Positions 22,906 to 32,035 of a stretch of DNA of 64,000 nucleotides are shown piece after piece (the stretch's first letter is position 1; every line of letters starts with the position of its first letter). The notes under the pieces were generated by a model. It worked only from the letters and a program-made list of their open reading frames with translations. It was not told where the DNA came from and did not search any database. This DNA comes from Malus domestica (Eukaryota; Streptophyta; Magnoliopsida; Rosales; Rosaceae). Position numbers and translations under genes: made by a program. The stretch spans positions 10,449,501 to 10,513,500 of the forward strand of contig NC_091673.1 in NCBI RefSeq assembly GCF_042453785.1, read 5' to 3'.

Positions 22906-23851
22906 GAGGTATTCATCAATTTCCCCCCTGAACTTGTGACTATTGGCCAATTTCCCCCCTCAACTTTAATTTTGGACAATTTCCCCCCTCAACTCTCATA
23001 ATTAGTCAATTTCCCCCCTCAACTTTAATTTGGCCAATTTTCCCCCTCAACTCTCATAATTAGTCAATTTGCACCCTGCTGTTAATTTTTTAATTTGATC
23101 ATAATTAAACAAGTGTGTGTAAGAAACTAAATAAGATGTATGTTAATCATTTTCCTATGTCTTTATCCTATTACAAATAGATTAAAATTTAGAATTTTAC
23201 AATTTATCATAGATAGTATTATTAGTCATAATAAATCAGTATGGAGTAATTTTATTTGATTTTTTACTATACAAAATTGATAACGAAAAGGATTGATGTG
23301 TACATTTTTGTATGTGAATACAATTCTTTATAAAAGTGAAAGCTAAGTTCAACTAAATTGCGGAGAATCGAGCTTTAGTGCAAAAATGGCTAGTCAATTC
23401 ATAATTTTCGACTCCTTATTAAGAATAACACATTTTATTGAAATAGGTCTGATCCATGAGTTTAGGATTATTATTTCTTCTTCTATATGCTTTAAACCCG
23501 ATTCATAACTTTTTCTTATAATCAACCCATATCACATACTAATTGTATTATGTTTTTGTATATTTTACCCTATATTATGCAGGTGAGTTTATGTTAATTT
23601 TAGTACTTTGTTGGAAGTTATTAGAAAGATTGAAAGAAAAAAAAAAGAATAGATGGAAAATTAAAAAAAAATTAACAGTAGGGTGCAAATTGACTAATTA
23701 TGAGAGTTGATGGGGGAAATTGGCCAAATTAAAGTTGAGGGGGGAAATTGACTAATTATGAGAGTTGAGGGGGGAAATTGGCCAAAATTAAAGTTGAGGG
23801 GGGAAATTGGCCAATTGTCACAAGTTCAGGGAGGGAATTGATGAATACCTC
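22906..23851. mobile_element. Non-autonomous Mutator-like element with long TIRs
   Basis: The ends GAGGTATTCATCAATT and its complement start inverted repeats of about 185 bp. Each arm is itself made of repeats of CAATTTCCCCCCTCAAC, giving alternating C-rich (left) and G-rich (right) tracts. A 9-bp target duplication ATATTTTTT lies at 22897-22905 and 23852-23860. Copy B keeps the empty site at about 43137-43153 (CACAAGATTTTTTAAGG). The 570-bp centre is AT-rich and codes for nothing that I can see. Confidence 0.85.
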
Positions 23852-25977
23852 ATATTTTTTTAAGGATTTATAGAGGGGACCTTAGTCTTTTTTTATTTTT
23901 TTTATAAATTGCACACCAAGAGGGATTGTGGGCAGCGGGACTCGAACCTAATCTTGGTCTATTGAAGAGAATGATTTTTACCAACTCAACTAATCCTCGT
24001 TAAATTCATTGATTATATTATTAATGTTAAATTTGTGTTTATATCTTACATTTGAAAACTATTTCCATTTTTCGTTTTATGTGGAACTTGTAGATAAAAT
24101 TTCACCTGGTGGTTTAATTGTGAATTCGAGGTCAGAATGAATGGGCATGTGATAAATAGCATGTAGCATGTTTTGAAAAGAAAGAAATTAATGGTTTGAT
24201 GAATTTTTGGTTGGTAAACGAAAATGAAAATTGAAATTGGGCTTAAGACAGATTTTCAAAGATTGCATTGATTTTGAAATTGATAAATGTTAAGGATACT
24301 TTTTCAAAAGTGAGACTCTCCGTTACCTCATGTTTTTAGCACAATGTTTTATAACGTTGGTTAGGAATTGACGTTAAACTATGATGTAAAACTGAAATTT
24401 GCTTCTGAAAAGTCTCACTTGCAAGAGTCCCCATAATCCTCCAATAATGCTATTGGAATTGGCTCTGTATTAATGGTGTATCATCATCCATACATAACGA
24501 ATTGGTGTTGTATATTCATATCACAACATATGAACAATAAGAACTAGCATTCTTTTTTAGACTAGAATTCATAAGGAAGAAAATAGATTCACGGATGGAA
24601 TCTGCAAATAGAACCTCTTTGGAAAGAAAATCCTTTGTCTCATATTAGCCTGCTCCAATTCCCTTTCGAAACCTTCGTTATCAGGTTAGCATACACTTTA
24701 TATGTTTCTAGTGATTCACATGGTATCATCAAATGATACAAGTCTATGAACAACATCTATAGTTGTAAACAGTAAAAAAAAATATTCTTCGAAGCTCATG
24801 TACTAGGACGCCCTTGTTGACGATTCTTTACGCCTTCGTTTTCATAAAGCAACGGCGAAATTAAGTTTTCAAATTATAATTGTCACAAAGAAATTGTTTT
24901 CGTTCAAGATTGCGGGGTGACTTATGATACCAAATCATGTTAGGTGCCTGCATAGAGTTTTCTTTACAAGGAGGTAAAACTATAGTCCCAATATATTTTT
25001 TATTAAAGAACGACATCCACGTGAGTCCTTACCTTTGATTTTTGGCATCACCTACTTTTCATAGTGCCTAAATTATAGACAACTATTTATTTATGATTGT
25101 GACATTTTTCACGAATCATTAAGCTCATATAAAGTATATACTCTTATTAATGTGAGATTTATTTTTAGGCCTAATCGGATAAATGGTCCTCGTGATCATA
25201 AGGTATTTGGAAGATAGCCCATATGATAAAAAAATTCGGATTTAAACTATGTGGTCTAAGTCTGTTATAATTTACGTCCTTCCGTCATTCCTCCGTTAGG
25301 CTTGACAGAGAAAAGACCACATTGAGGGATGACAAGTCATCGGTCTTGACTAGGGATGGGCAACGGTTATGGCAGGCGGGTAACCGCGGTTATTTACCCA
25401 TAACCGTTTATATTCATACCCGCATAATCGTTTACCCGTTGGGTAATTGTCTTAACGGTTATACCTATATCCATAACTATTTATAAACGGTTAACCATAC
25501 CCATAACCGCATACCCATTTAACCGTAACCGTTTAATACCCGTTTACCCATTTACCCTTTTTAACCCGTTTATCTTTTCTTTTTTTTACCATTACTCCTT
25601 TTTCACCCGTCTACATGTTTTCTAACAACTTGAAAATTAAAAAAAAAACTGTCATAATTTTCTTTTTTTCTTTTTTTACAATTAAACACCGTTATAGTGC
25701 ATTCATCGTACATTTCCGTATTTTAATTTTTTAAGTCCTTATACCATTCCAATAATTAAAATAATAGTTTACGGACGATATTTTTAACTGTTACCAATAA
25801 TATAATATTTGCTAAGTATTATTGGGTTACAAAAATTGTTTAGAAGACATTTCTGTCAAAGCATATCTGTCAATTTCACGGTTACCCACAAGGAATTTAA
25901 ATTAATTTGGTGAATTCCTTGATGATGAGAATCATCATTCCTGTAGCAGTGTTATTGAGAGAATGATCGATGAATTC

Positions 25978-26498
25978 TGTTGATGCACAAAATCAGCGAA
26001 GACTTTGGTACAACAGAAAGTGTCAGGTTTTGTGACCTTCGCTTGGTTGCTTGGTTGCTTCAGTCACTAGTGAGGATAAGTACGTAAATGAATAGAGACA
26101 GAGAAGCAAACACAGGATGTACGTGGTTCACCCAGATTGGCTACGTCCACGGAGTAGAGGAGTTCTTATTAGTAGTGAAGGGCTTACACAAGTAGAAAGG
26201 ATCAAGCTCTCAATTTAGTGAGTTCTTGTGAATGATTTAACACAAAATGGCATTAGGCAATATTGTGGGGGAATGACCCCTATTTATAGAAAAATTTGTA
26301 GCTTTGTCACATTGACATGTGTCATGTTGTGATTGGTTCTTGATGTCGACACGTGTTGCGCTCTGATTGGCTTCTAATCTTGACACGTGTCGAGTAGTGA
26401 TTGGCCTCCTGGTCGGAGGGGAACTCTTCTGGGTCCTTGACAGTATAGCGTTGGCCGGTGCTCGGTAGTTTCGGGATTGGTCAAGTATGGTACAAACA
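25978..26498 (-). repeat. 3' LTR of the Tat element
   Basis: 521 bp, with only two mismatches to the LTR at 38140-38660 by eye: T at the AAAATTTGTAG site and T in CACGTGTTGCG. A TATA-like site on the minus strand (plus TATTTATA at 26281-26288) lies downstream of G-box and CCAAT motifs. Confidence 0.95.
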
Positions 26499-26515
26499 GT
26501 GCTCCCCTAAGTTCC
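26499..26515 (-). other. Polypurine tract region next to the 3' LTR
   Basis: Read on the minus strand the sequence before the LTR is AACTTAGGGGAGCAC, a purine-rich run followed by the LTR terminus TGTTTGTAC, where plus-strand DNA priming is expected. Confidence 0.6.
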
Positions 26516-26800
26516 CGAGTGAGGGAAACTCCTCGGTTGGGGACTTGCAAGATCCAATCCCTTGAGTAATCACGAAACTTCTAAGTACCGAAGTGTGGTC
26601 TGATCTTCATCTGCCCTTCTCTGGAAGTACCTTTCCTCCATCCGGGAATGGTGTATTTAGCTGATGTTGACGCACAAGGTAATGTATCAATTTCACTTGA
26701 AGCTTACTTGTAGTTTCGGGCTTGGTCAAGTGCGATACAAACCCTATAGTAGGAGTCCCCCAAGTCGCCGAGCTAGGAGATCTGCCGAAAGAGGTGACAG
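26499..26800. repeat. Left flanking direct repeat of the antisense-gene module
   Basis: TTCCCGAGTGAGG...CTCGGTTGG...GACTTG...ATCC...GTAATCACGAA here pairs with the same series at 29552-29655. GGAGTCCCCCAAGTC with a nearby GAGGTG occurs at 26752 and 29664. The stretch TTTCGGGCTTGGTCAAGTGC (26716) also echoes the LTR end at 26470, so the LTR terminus itself seems to have been partly duplicated. Confidence 0.65.
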
Positions 26801-27719
26801 ACAAGGTAAGCAGTCAAACTTCCAAGTAAGCAACCCAGGAGCAGAGGTTTGACTTCGGCTTCCGGTTGATTGTTCTCATTCTCCTTGTCTCTCATTCAAC
26901 TGCCAGGATAAGGAGAAGCAAATGGATAAGAGATGATATGAGATACTTTTGCTTTTGAAGAAGTAACTTTCCACAGGCTTATTCTTGAACTGTGCTGGAG
27001 GGTTTTCTGGTGCCCTTCAGAGTATAAGGCCGACTCAAAAATTTGAGGGTCAAAACAAGTCCATCAAATCTAGAGTACGTTCGACCTTGATGATATGGGA
27101 TACTATTGCTGTTGACGGAATAATGAATGTGGTATGGAAAGGTGTCGTGCTGTAGTGATCTGTTTCAGCCCACCGTTGAACCTTCTGCTTCAATCTTTTG
27201 CATGGCAGAAGTGGTGTGCAACCTTTGCATTTAAATGGTCCTTCAGAACATTCCTTCATAGTGACTCATTCACGCTTGGCAGCTTCAGTGTAAAGAGCCA
27301 ATATCTGATCAACTGTCATGAGGTATTTGCCGGTGGAATTCGTGACCTTGACAGCAGTTGAGGATGAGTACTCGAGAGCAATGCTAAGTAAGCGACCAGG
27401 CAAAGGCTCCAGGCAGTCAGTTCCAAATTGGAGGTTTGATTTCAGGTTCCGACTGACTGCTCTCTTTCTCCTTGTCCTGCAGGTGTGGACAAGGACAAAG
27501 ACAAAGACAGGGAGAAAGCATGATATGGGATACTCTTGCTTTCGACCCTGATGATATGAGATACTCTTGTTCTTGGTGTGGCTTATTTGCTGAGGTATTA
27601 TCGGGGGGAAATAAAGCTGAGTATTTCGAGAGGTTATGTTGAGGGTGCCTTTTCGAATGCGAGAAAGGGTTGAGCATTTTTGCAGGTTTGCCTGTCCGTT
27701 GAGGAGGGAGGTCAATGTA

Positions 27720-28265
27720 TATAGGGATTTCCCAATAACAAGTAGTAATGCTATTCCTTTACCCTTCTTGGTCACAGCAATGTAGTGGGAGCTGCCAGCT
27801 TCACGTGTTTTAATTTTGTCAGAGCACTTTGAAAAAGTGGTATGTGGTATCTGGAAAGCTGATATTACGTGTGAAGATTACAGACAAGCTTTATCTAAGG
27901 AAATCTGGCTCTCGAAGTTCTGAGAGTTGTGCCTCTTCGGTTTTCGAACAAGCAATCCCGTCGAGGATCTGACTCTCGAGATTCGGAAAGCGGTGCTACT
28001 CCGGTTTTTGAGAAAGTAATTATGTTGGGAGTCTTTTCTCGAATGTGAGTAAAGGTTGGACGTTCTTGCCAACCTGTCTTGCCGCAAAACACGGAGGTCG
28101 ACACACATAGGGACTTTCCAGTTGTCAAGCAGTGGTGCTGTTCCTTTACCCTTATGGGTAATAGTAGGGTAGCTGGAACTTCGAAATTCTCGTGCCTAAA
28201 CTTTGTCAGAGATCTTTGACAAAGTTATATGTGGTACCCGAGGAGTTGATGGTGCATATGGAGAG
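27720..28265. repeat. Diverged tandem duplication, about 385-bp period
   Basis: GGGATTTCC...TGCTATTCCTTTACCCTT...TTTGTCAGAG...TATGTGGTA at 27722-27850 recurs as GGGACTTTCC...TGCTGTTCCTTTACCCTT...TTTGTCAGAG...TATGTGGTA at 28110-28240. Non-coding part of the Tat element's 3' region. Confidence 0.65.
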
Positions 28266-28388
28266 CGGTGATTGAACAGTAAGATTCACGTGCTTTCTAC
28301 TTCACCAGAAATCTTCGACATATTGCCCGTAATTTCCGCAAAGCTGAGTGTGCATGTGACAGGTGCTGACGAGGCTGAAAAAGCAGGT

Positions 28389-28532
28389 GCTTCTTCGATT
28401 TCTGAGATCGGCCCTCGTGGTCTCTGAGCAGCCCAGCTTTTGAGAAAGCATTCGCCTCTTCGATTTCTGAGATCGGCCCTCGTGGTCTCTGAGCAGCCAA
28501 GCTTTTGAGAAAGCAAACGCCTCTTCGATTTC
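28389..28532. repeat. 65-bp tandem repeat, about 2.2 units
   Basis: TTCGATTTCTGA starts at 28394, 28459 and 28524. The first two units are almost identical and include GATCGGCCCTCGTGG and AGCTTTTGAGAAAGCA. It lies just upstream of the antisense gene's TATA-like site. Confidence 0.85.
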
Positions 28533-28552
28533 TGAAGCTCCGTCGAGTGCAG

Positions 28553-28562
28553 ATTTTTATAG
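28553..28562 (+). promoter_or_regulatory. TATA-like site for the antisense gene
   Basis: TTTTTATAGAGG lies about 115 bases upstream of the ATG at 28675 on the plus strand, a normal spacing for a TATA box plus a short leader. Direct evidence of transcription is lacking. Confidence 0.4.
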
Positions 28563-28674
28563 AGGCTGGCATTAAGTTCCACAGCACACTTGAATCTCTA
28601 CCAGTAGAAGCTCATTTCTTGCACTTCTAAGATCTTGATTTGTCTGACCTCTTCCTTCTTCAACACATTTGAAA

Positions 28675-29349
28675 ATGTCTGGACCCTCCGACCGTCGTTT
28701 TGACTTGAACCTTGGAGAAGAGACAGCCACGCCTTCTCCAGACAATATATGGCGCCCATCCTTCATATCCCCTACTGGTCCTCTTACCGTTGGGGATTCT
28801 GTGATGAAGAATGATATGACCGCTGCAGTGGTGGCCAGGAACCTTCTCACTCCCAAAGATAACAGACTACTTTCCAAACGGTCTGATGAGTTGGCTGTTA
28901 AGGACTCTCTGGCTCTTAGTGTTCAGTGTGCAGGTTCTGTGTCTAATATGGCCCAACGCCTATTTGCTAGAACCCGCCAAGTTGAATCATTGGCTGCTGA
29001 AGTGATGAGTCTCAAACAGGAGATTAGAAGGCTCAAGCATGAGAATAAGCAGTTGCACCGGCTCGCCCATGACTATGCTACAAACATGAAGAGGAAGCTT
29101 GACCAGATGAAGGAATCTGATGGTAAGGTTTTACTTGATCATCAGCGGTTTGTGGGTTTGTTCCAAAGGCATTTATTGCCTTCGTCCTCTGGGGCTGTAC
29201 CTGGTAATGAAGCTTCAAATGATGAACCTCCAATGCCTCCTCCTTCTGGGGTTTTGTCAAGTACTGAGGCTCCGGATAACCACCCTCCGGTGCTTTCTCT
29301 TTCTGGGGCTCTACCGACTGCTGAGACTTCCCCTAAGCAACCTTTGTGA
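28675..29349 (+). CDS. Antisense ORF of the Tat retrotransposon, coiled-coil protein of unknown function
   Basis: A 224-residue uninterrupted ORF on the strand opposite gag-pol, lying between pol and the 3' LTR. The start is taken at ATG 28675 (MSGPSDRRFDLNLGEE). Residues about 85-150 are rich in charged heptads (VESLAAEVMSLKQEIRRLKH) and predict a coiled coil. The C-terminal third is a Pro/Ser/Gly-rich tail with three repeats of an SSGA/PSGV/LSGA type motif. I do not recognise any enzyme domain. Antisense ORFs at this place are known in some Tat elements (for example Grande); whether this one is homologous needs a search. The TATA-like site upstream (28553), AATAAA downstream (29417-29422) and flanking direct repeats make it look like a self-contained transcription unit. 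Confidence 0.7.
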   Translation: MSGPSDRRFDLNLGEETATPSPDNIWRPSFISPTGPLTVGDSVMKNDMTAAVVARNLLTPKDNRLLSKRSDELAVKDSLALSVQCAGSVSNMAQRLFARTRQVESLAAEVMSLKQEIRRLKHENKQLHRLAHDYATNMKRKLDQMKESDGKVLLDHQRFVGLFQRHLLPSSSGAVPGNEASNDEPPMPPPSGVLSSTEAPDNHPPVLSLSGALPTAETSPKQPL

Positions 29350-29416
29350 AGGCTCCCTTTTGTTTGTTTATTTTGACTCATGTATATGTACATATTTGTG
29401 GCTTATCGAAAATATT

Positions 29417-29422
29417 AATAAA
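29417..29422 (+). terminator. AATAAA polyadenylation signal of the antisense ORF
   Basis: AATAAA lies 68 bases after the stop codon of the plus-strand ORF, in a U-rich context (plus-strand view). Confidence 0.4.
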
Positions 29423-29551
29423 TAAGCTTTGCTTCATTTCAACATATTGTGTTAAATACACCAAAGCCTTCTTCATAAAGTTCTTTGAATTTTTGCTTTT
29501 GTTGAAACCTGTATTGTTGAAGCTTTGTGAGTGAAGCATGTAGTTTGAGGT

Positions 29552-29740
29552 AGTGTTCCCTTAATTTCCCGAGTGAGGAAAACTTCTCGGTTGGAGACTT
29601 GAAAAATCCAAGTCACTGAGTAGTCACGAACTTTTGAGTACCAAGGCGTAGTAGCATATGGTGGGAGTCCCCCAAGTCTCTAGTCGAGGGAGTTGACGAA
29701 TGAGGTGTCTTGCTAATAGTCCATGTCGTAAGTACCAAAA
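29552..29740. repeat. Right flanking direct repeat of the antisense-gene module
   Basis: Pairs with 26499-26800: TTTCCCGAGTGAGG, CTTCTCGGTTGGAGACTTG, GAGTAGTCACGAAC, GGGAGTCCCCCAAGTC. Similarity is roughly 75-80 percent by eye over the first 100 bases. The two copies bracket about 3 kb containing the antisense gene. Confidence 0.65.
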
Positions 29741-29857
29741 CTTCATTCTTTTGTTTTCTAAGTGGTAGCCCCGGACTTTTTCTTCATAGATTTTGTTGAT
29801 GAAGGTTGCTAGGCCCGAATAAGTGGAATTGCAGAAGGTGTAACCGTTGGTGCATTA

Positions 29858-29995
29858 ACATCATAATGGAAGCATCACAATGATGGAAGCATCACAATGA
29901 TGAAAGCATCATAATGATGAAAACACCATAATGATGAAACATCATAATGATGAAAACACCATAATGATGAAACATCATAATGATGTTTCTTTGGT
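29858..29995. repeat. Short tandem array, CATCATAATGATGAAA unit
   Basis: About seven imperfect copies of a 17-20-bp unit (CATCATAATGATGAAA, CACCATAATGATGAAA). Each is close to palindromic (ATCATAATGAT), so the array could fold into small hairpins. Confidence 0.8.
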
Positions 29996-30064
29996 GGAAT
30001 TGTTTTTCATTTCCCCTAACAACTGGAATTGTTTTTCAACATAACACCATCATCTGTAGGTCGA

Positions 30065-31055
30065 ATCACAAAGTTGTCTTCATGAAAGTTGTTCGTTAAT
30101 TCCTTAACTACAACATATCCAAATTGGAGAGCCATCGGAGCAGTACAACTCCAGAAATCCAGGTATGATGAGTGACTGTTTATCATTTGTCTGTCAACCC
30201 GTCAGATTTGTTGTGAGCTTGGAAACTCTATTTTCTCTTGCTCAGATCAGCATGCTTTCTTCATTGAAGTTGTTCCTCAGCTTGTGAACTACAACATATC
30301 CAAATTTGAGATCCCTCGGAGCTGTATAACTCAAGAAACTCAGGTATGATGAATGACTGGTTATTATTTTTCTGTCAACCCGTCAGATTTGTTGTGAGCT
30401 TCGAAACTCCATTTTCTCTTGTTCAGATCGGTATGCTTTCTTCATTGAAGTTGTTCCTCAGCTTGTGAACTACAACATATCCAAATTTGAGATCCCTCGG
30501 AGCTGTATAACTCAAGAAACTCAGGTATGATGAATGACTGGTTATTATTTTTCTGTCAACCCGTCAGATTTGTTGTGAGCTTCGAAACTCCATTTTCTCT
30601 TGTTCAGATCGGTATGCTTTCTTCATTGAAGTTGTTCCTCAGCTTGTGAACTACAACATATCCAAATTTGAGATCCCTCGGAGCTGTATAACTCAAGAAA
30701 TTCAGGTATGATGAATGACTGGTTATTATTTGTCTGTCAACCCGTCAGATTTGTTGTGAGCTTCGAAACTCCATTTTCTCTTGTTCAGATCGGTATGCTT
30801 TCTTCATTGAAGTTGTTCCTCATCGACTCTTTCATAACATATCAAAAATTCAGGATGAACTAACGGTTAAATATTTCCAGATCTTCGAAACATCACAACA
30901 GCTTCGAAATCTGCAAGAAGCCGACTATCATGTTTGGAGCTTCAACACTTTAATTTCCGTCGCTCAAACAGAAATGGTTCCTTCTTGAAAGTTGTTCATA
31001 TGCTCAAGAACTATAGGGTGTCCAAAATTCAGCTCCATTGGAGAAGAGCAGAGGT
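30065..31055. repeat. 181-bp tandem array in the Tat 3' region
   Basis: Landmark GCATGCTTTC/GTATGCTTTC with TTCATTGAAGTTGTTCC lies at 30250, 30431, 30612 and 30793, exactly 181 bp apart. Diverged end units start near 30068 and 30973. The central three are almost identical and contain CAACCCGTCAGATTTGTTGT and ACTACAACATATCCAAA. Tat elements are known for such 3' arrays, which can seed satellite DNA. The unit length of about 180 bp is near a nucleosome repeat. Confidence 0.92.
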
Positions 31056-31392
31056 TGCAGAAATTTGATAGATGAAAGGAGGCGGAAGAGGGAGAGAGAG
31101 AAAAAGTCTCTTGGGTTGGATTTCTATTTTGGGGCAGATTCCAATTTTTGTAGCACCTTCATTATTGATGAATTGCTTGTACTTTTGTCCATTATGAAAT
31201 TTGGGACTTTGGCTTGTTGTTGGATCTATTATAATATGTTTGGGAACATATATAAGTGAATAAATAAGAAGGAAAATTTTGGGCCCTTGTGGGTGTAAAA
31301 CAAAAAATGTTTATGTTTACCCAAGTGTTTTTGTACAAGTTCAAGGGCATCTTGGGTTTTGTGAACAAAATTTGTTTATTTGGAGCAAGGTT

Positions 31393-31784
31393 TTGTGTTG
31401 AAGCTTTGTAGGTGAAGCTTTGGTGTTGAAGCTTTGTGGGTGAAGCTTTGGAGGTGAAGCTTTTCGGGTGAAGCTTGTTGGGTGAAGCTTTTTAGGTGAA
31501 GCTTTGTGGGTGAAGCTTTTTAGGTGAAGCTTTTCGGGTGAAGCTTTTTGGGTGAAGCTTTTTAGGTGAAGCTTTTCGGGTGAAGCTTTTTGGGTGAAGC
31601 TTTTTTAGGTGAAGCTTTGATGGTGAAGCTTTTTGGGTGAAGCTTTTTAGGTGAAGCTTTTTGGGTGAAGCTTTTTAGGTGAAGCTTTGATGGTGAAGCT
31701 TTTTGGGTGAAGCTTTTTAGGTGAAGCTTTGTGGGTGAAGCTTTGGAGGTGAAGCTTTTCGGGTGAAGCTTTTTGGATGAAGTT

Positions 31785-31823
<39 letters not shown>
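31393..31823. repeat. GGTGAAGCTTTTT minisatellite ending in a T38 run
   Basis: More than 20 tandem copies of a unit of about 15 bp (GGTGAAGCTTTTT with G/A/C variants), each with a HindIII-type AAGCTT, run to 31782. A run of about 38 T follows at 31786-31823. A minus-strand reading frame through it (KLHPKSFT repeats) is a by-product of the array. Confidence 0.9.
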
Positions 31824-31824
<1 letters not shown>

Positions 31825-32035
31825 GCGCTTGACACGGTCTTCATTTGCTTGTTTTGTAGTGACTGTGGAAGACAGATTGCTTTCTGATTGAGAAGGGTTC
31901 CGGCATCGCTTGCTATGAATGTAAAAGAGTGAGGGCTGAGTTGGCTAAATTACCTCTTTATTGAATTCATTGCCAAATGGCCTTCATTACATAGGATGCC
32001 GAACGGCTATAGCTCAACACTTGTACATCGTGAGT

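Larger units (their letters stand above)
22563..25167. repeat. Copy A (left part) of a diverged direct repeat, interrupted by a MULE
   Basis: From 22563 this segment runs parallel to 42821-45590 (copy B). Shared blocks include the SINE, AGAATTCTCAG, GGACTCGAACCTAA, GTGAATTCGAGGTCA, AAATAGCATGTAGCATGTT and CATATCACAACATATGAACA. It is broken by the MULE at 22906-23851 and cut at 25168 by the nested Pack-MULE, resuming at 39893-40110. The PBS-like CTGATACC motif near 39998 suggests a decayed LTR retroelement (inference). Confidence 0.75.

Noticed and set aside
22906..23851. CRISPR-like regular repeats in the C-rich arms
   Set aside because: The repeats are the subunits of inverted MULE TIRs in a plant nuclear context; spacing is irregular and there are no unique spacers.
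27266..27775. Minus-strand 169-codon ORF near the 3' LTR
   Set aside because: It spans diverged repeats, with biased composition and no recognisable domain; not supported as a gene.
31647..31844. Lys-rich, KLHPKSFT-repeat minus-strand ORF
   Set aside because: A by-product of the AAGCTT minisatellite and the T-run.
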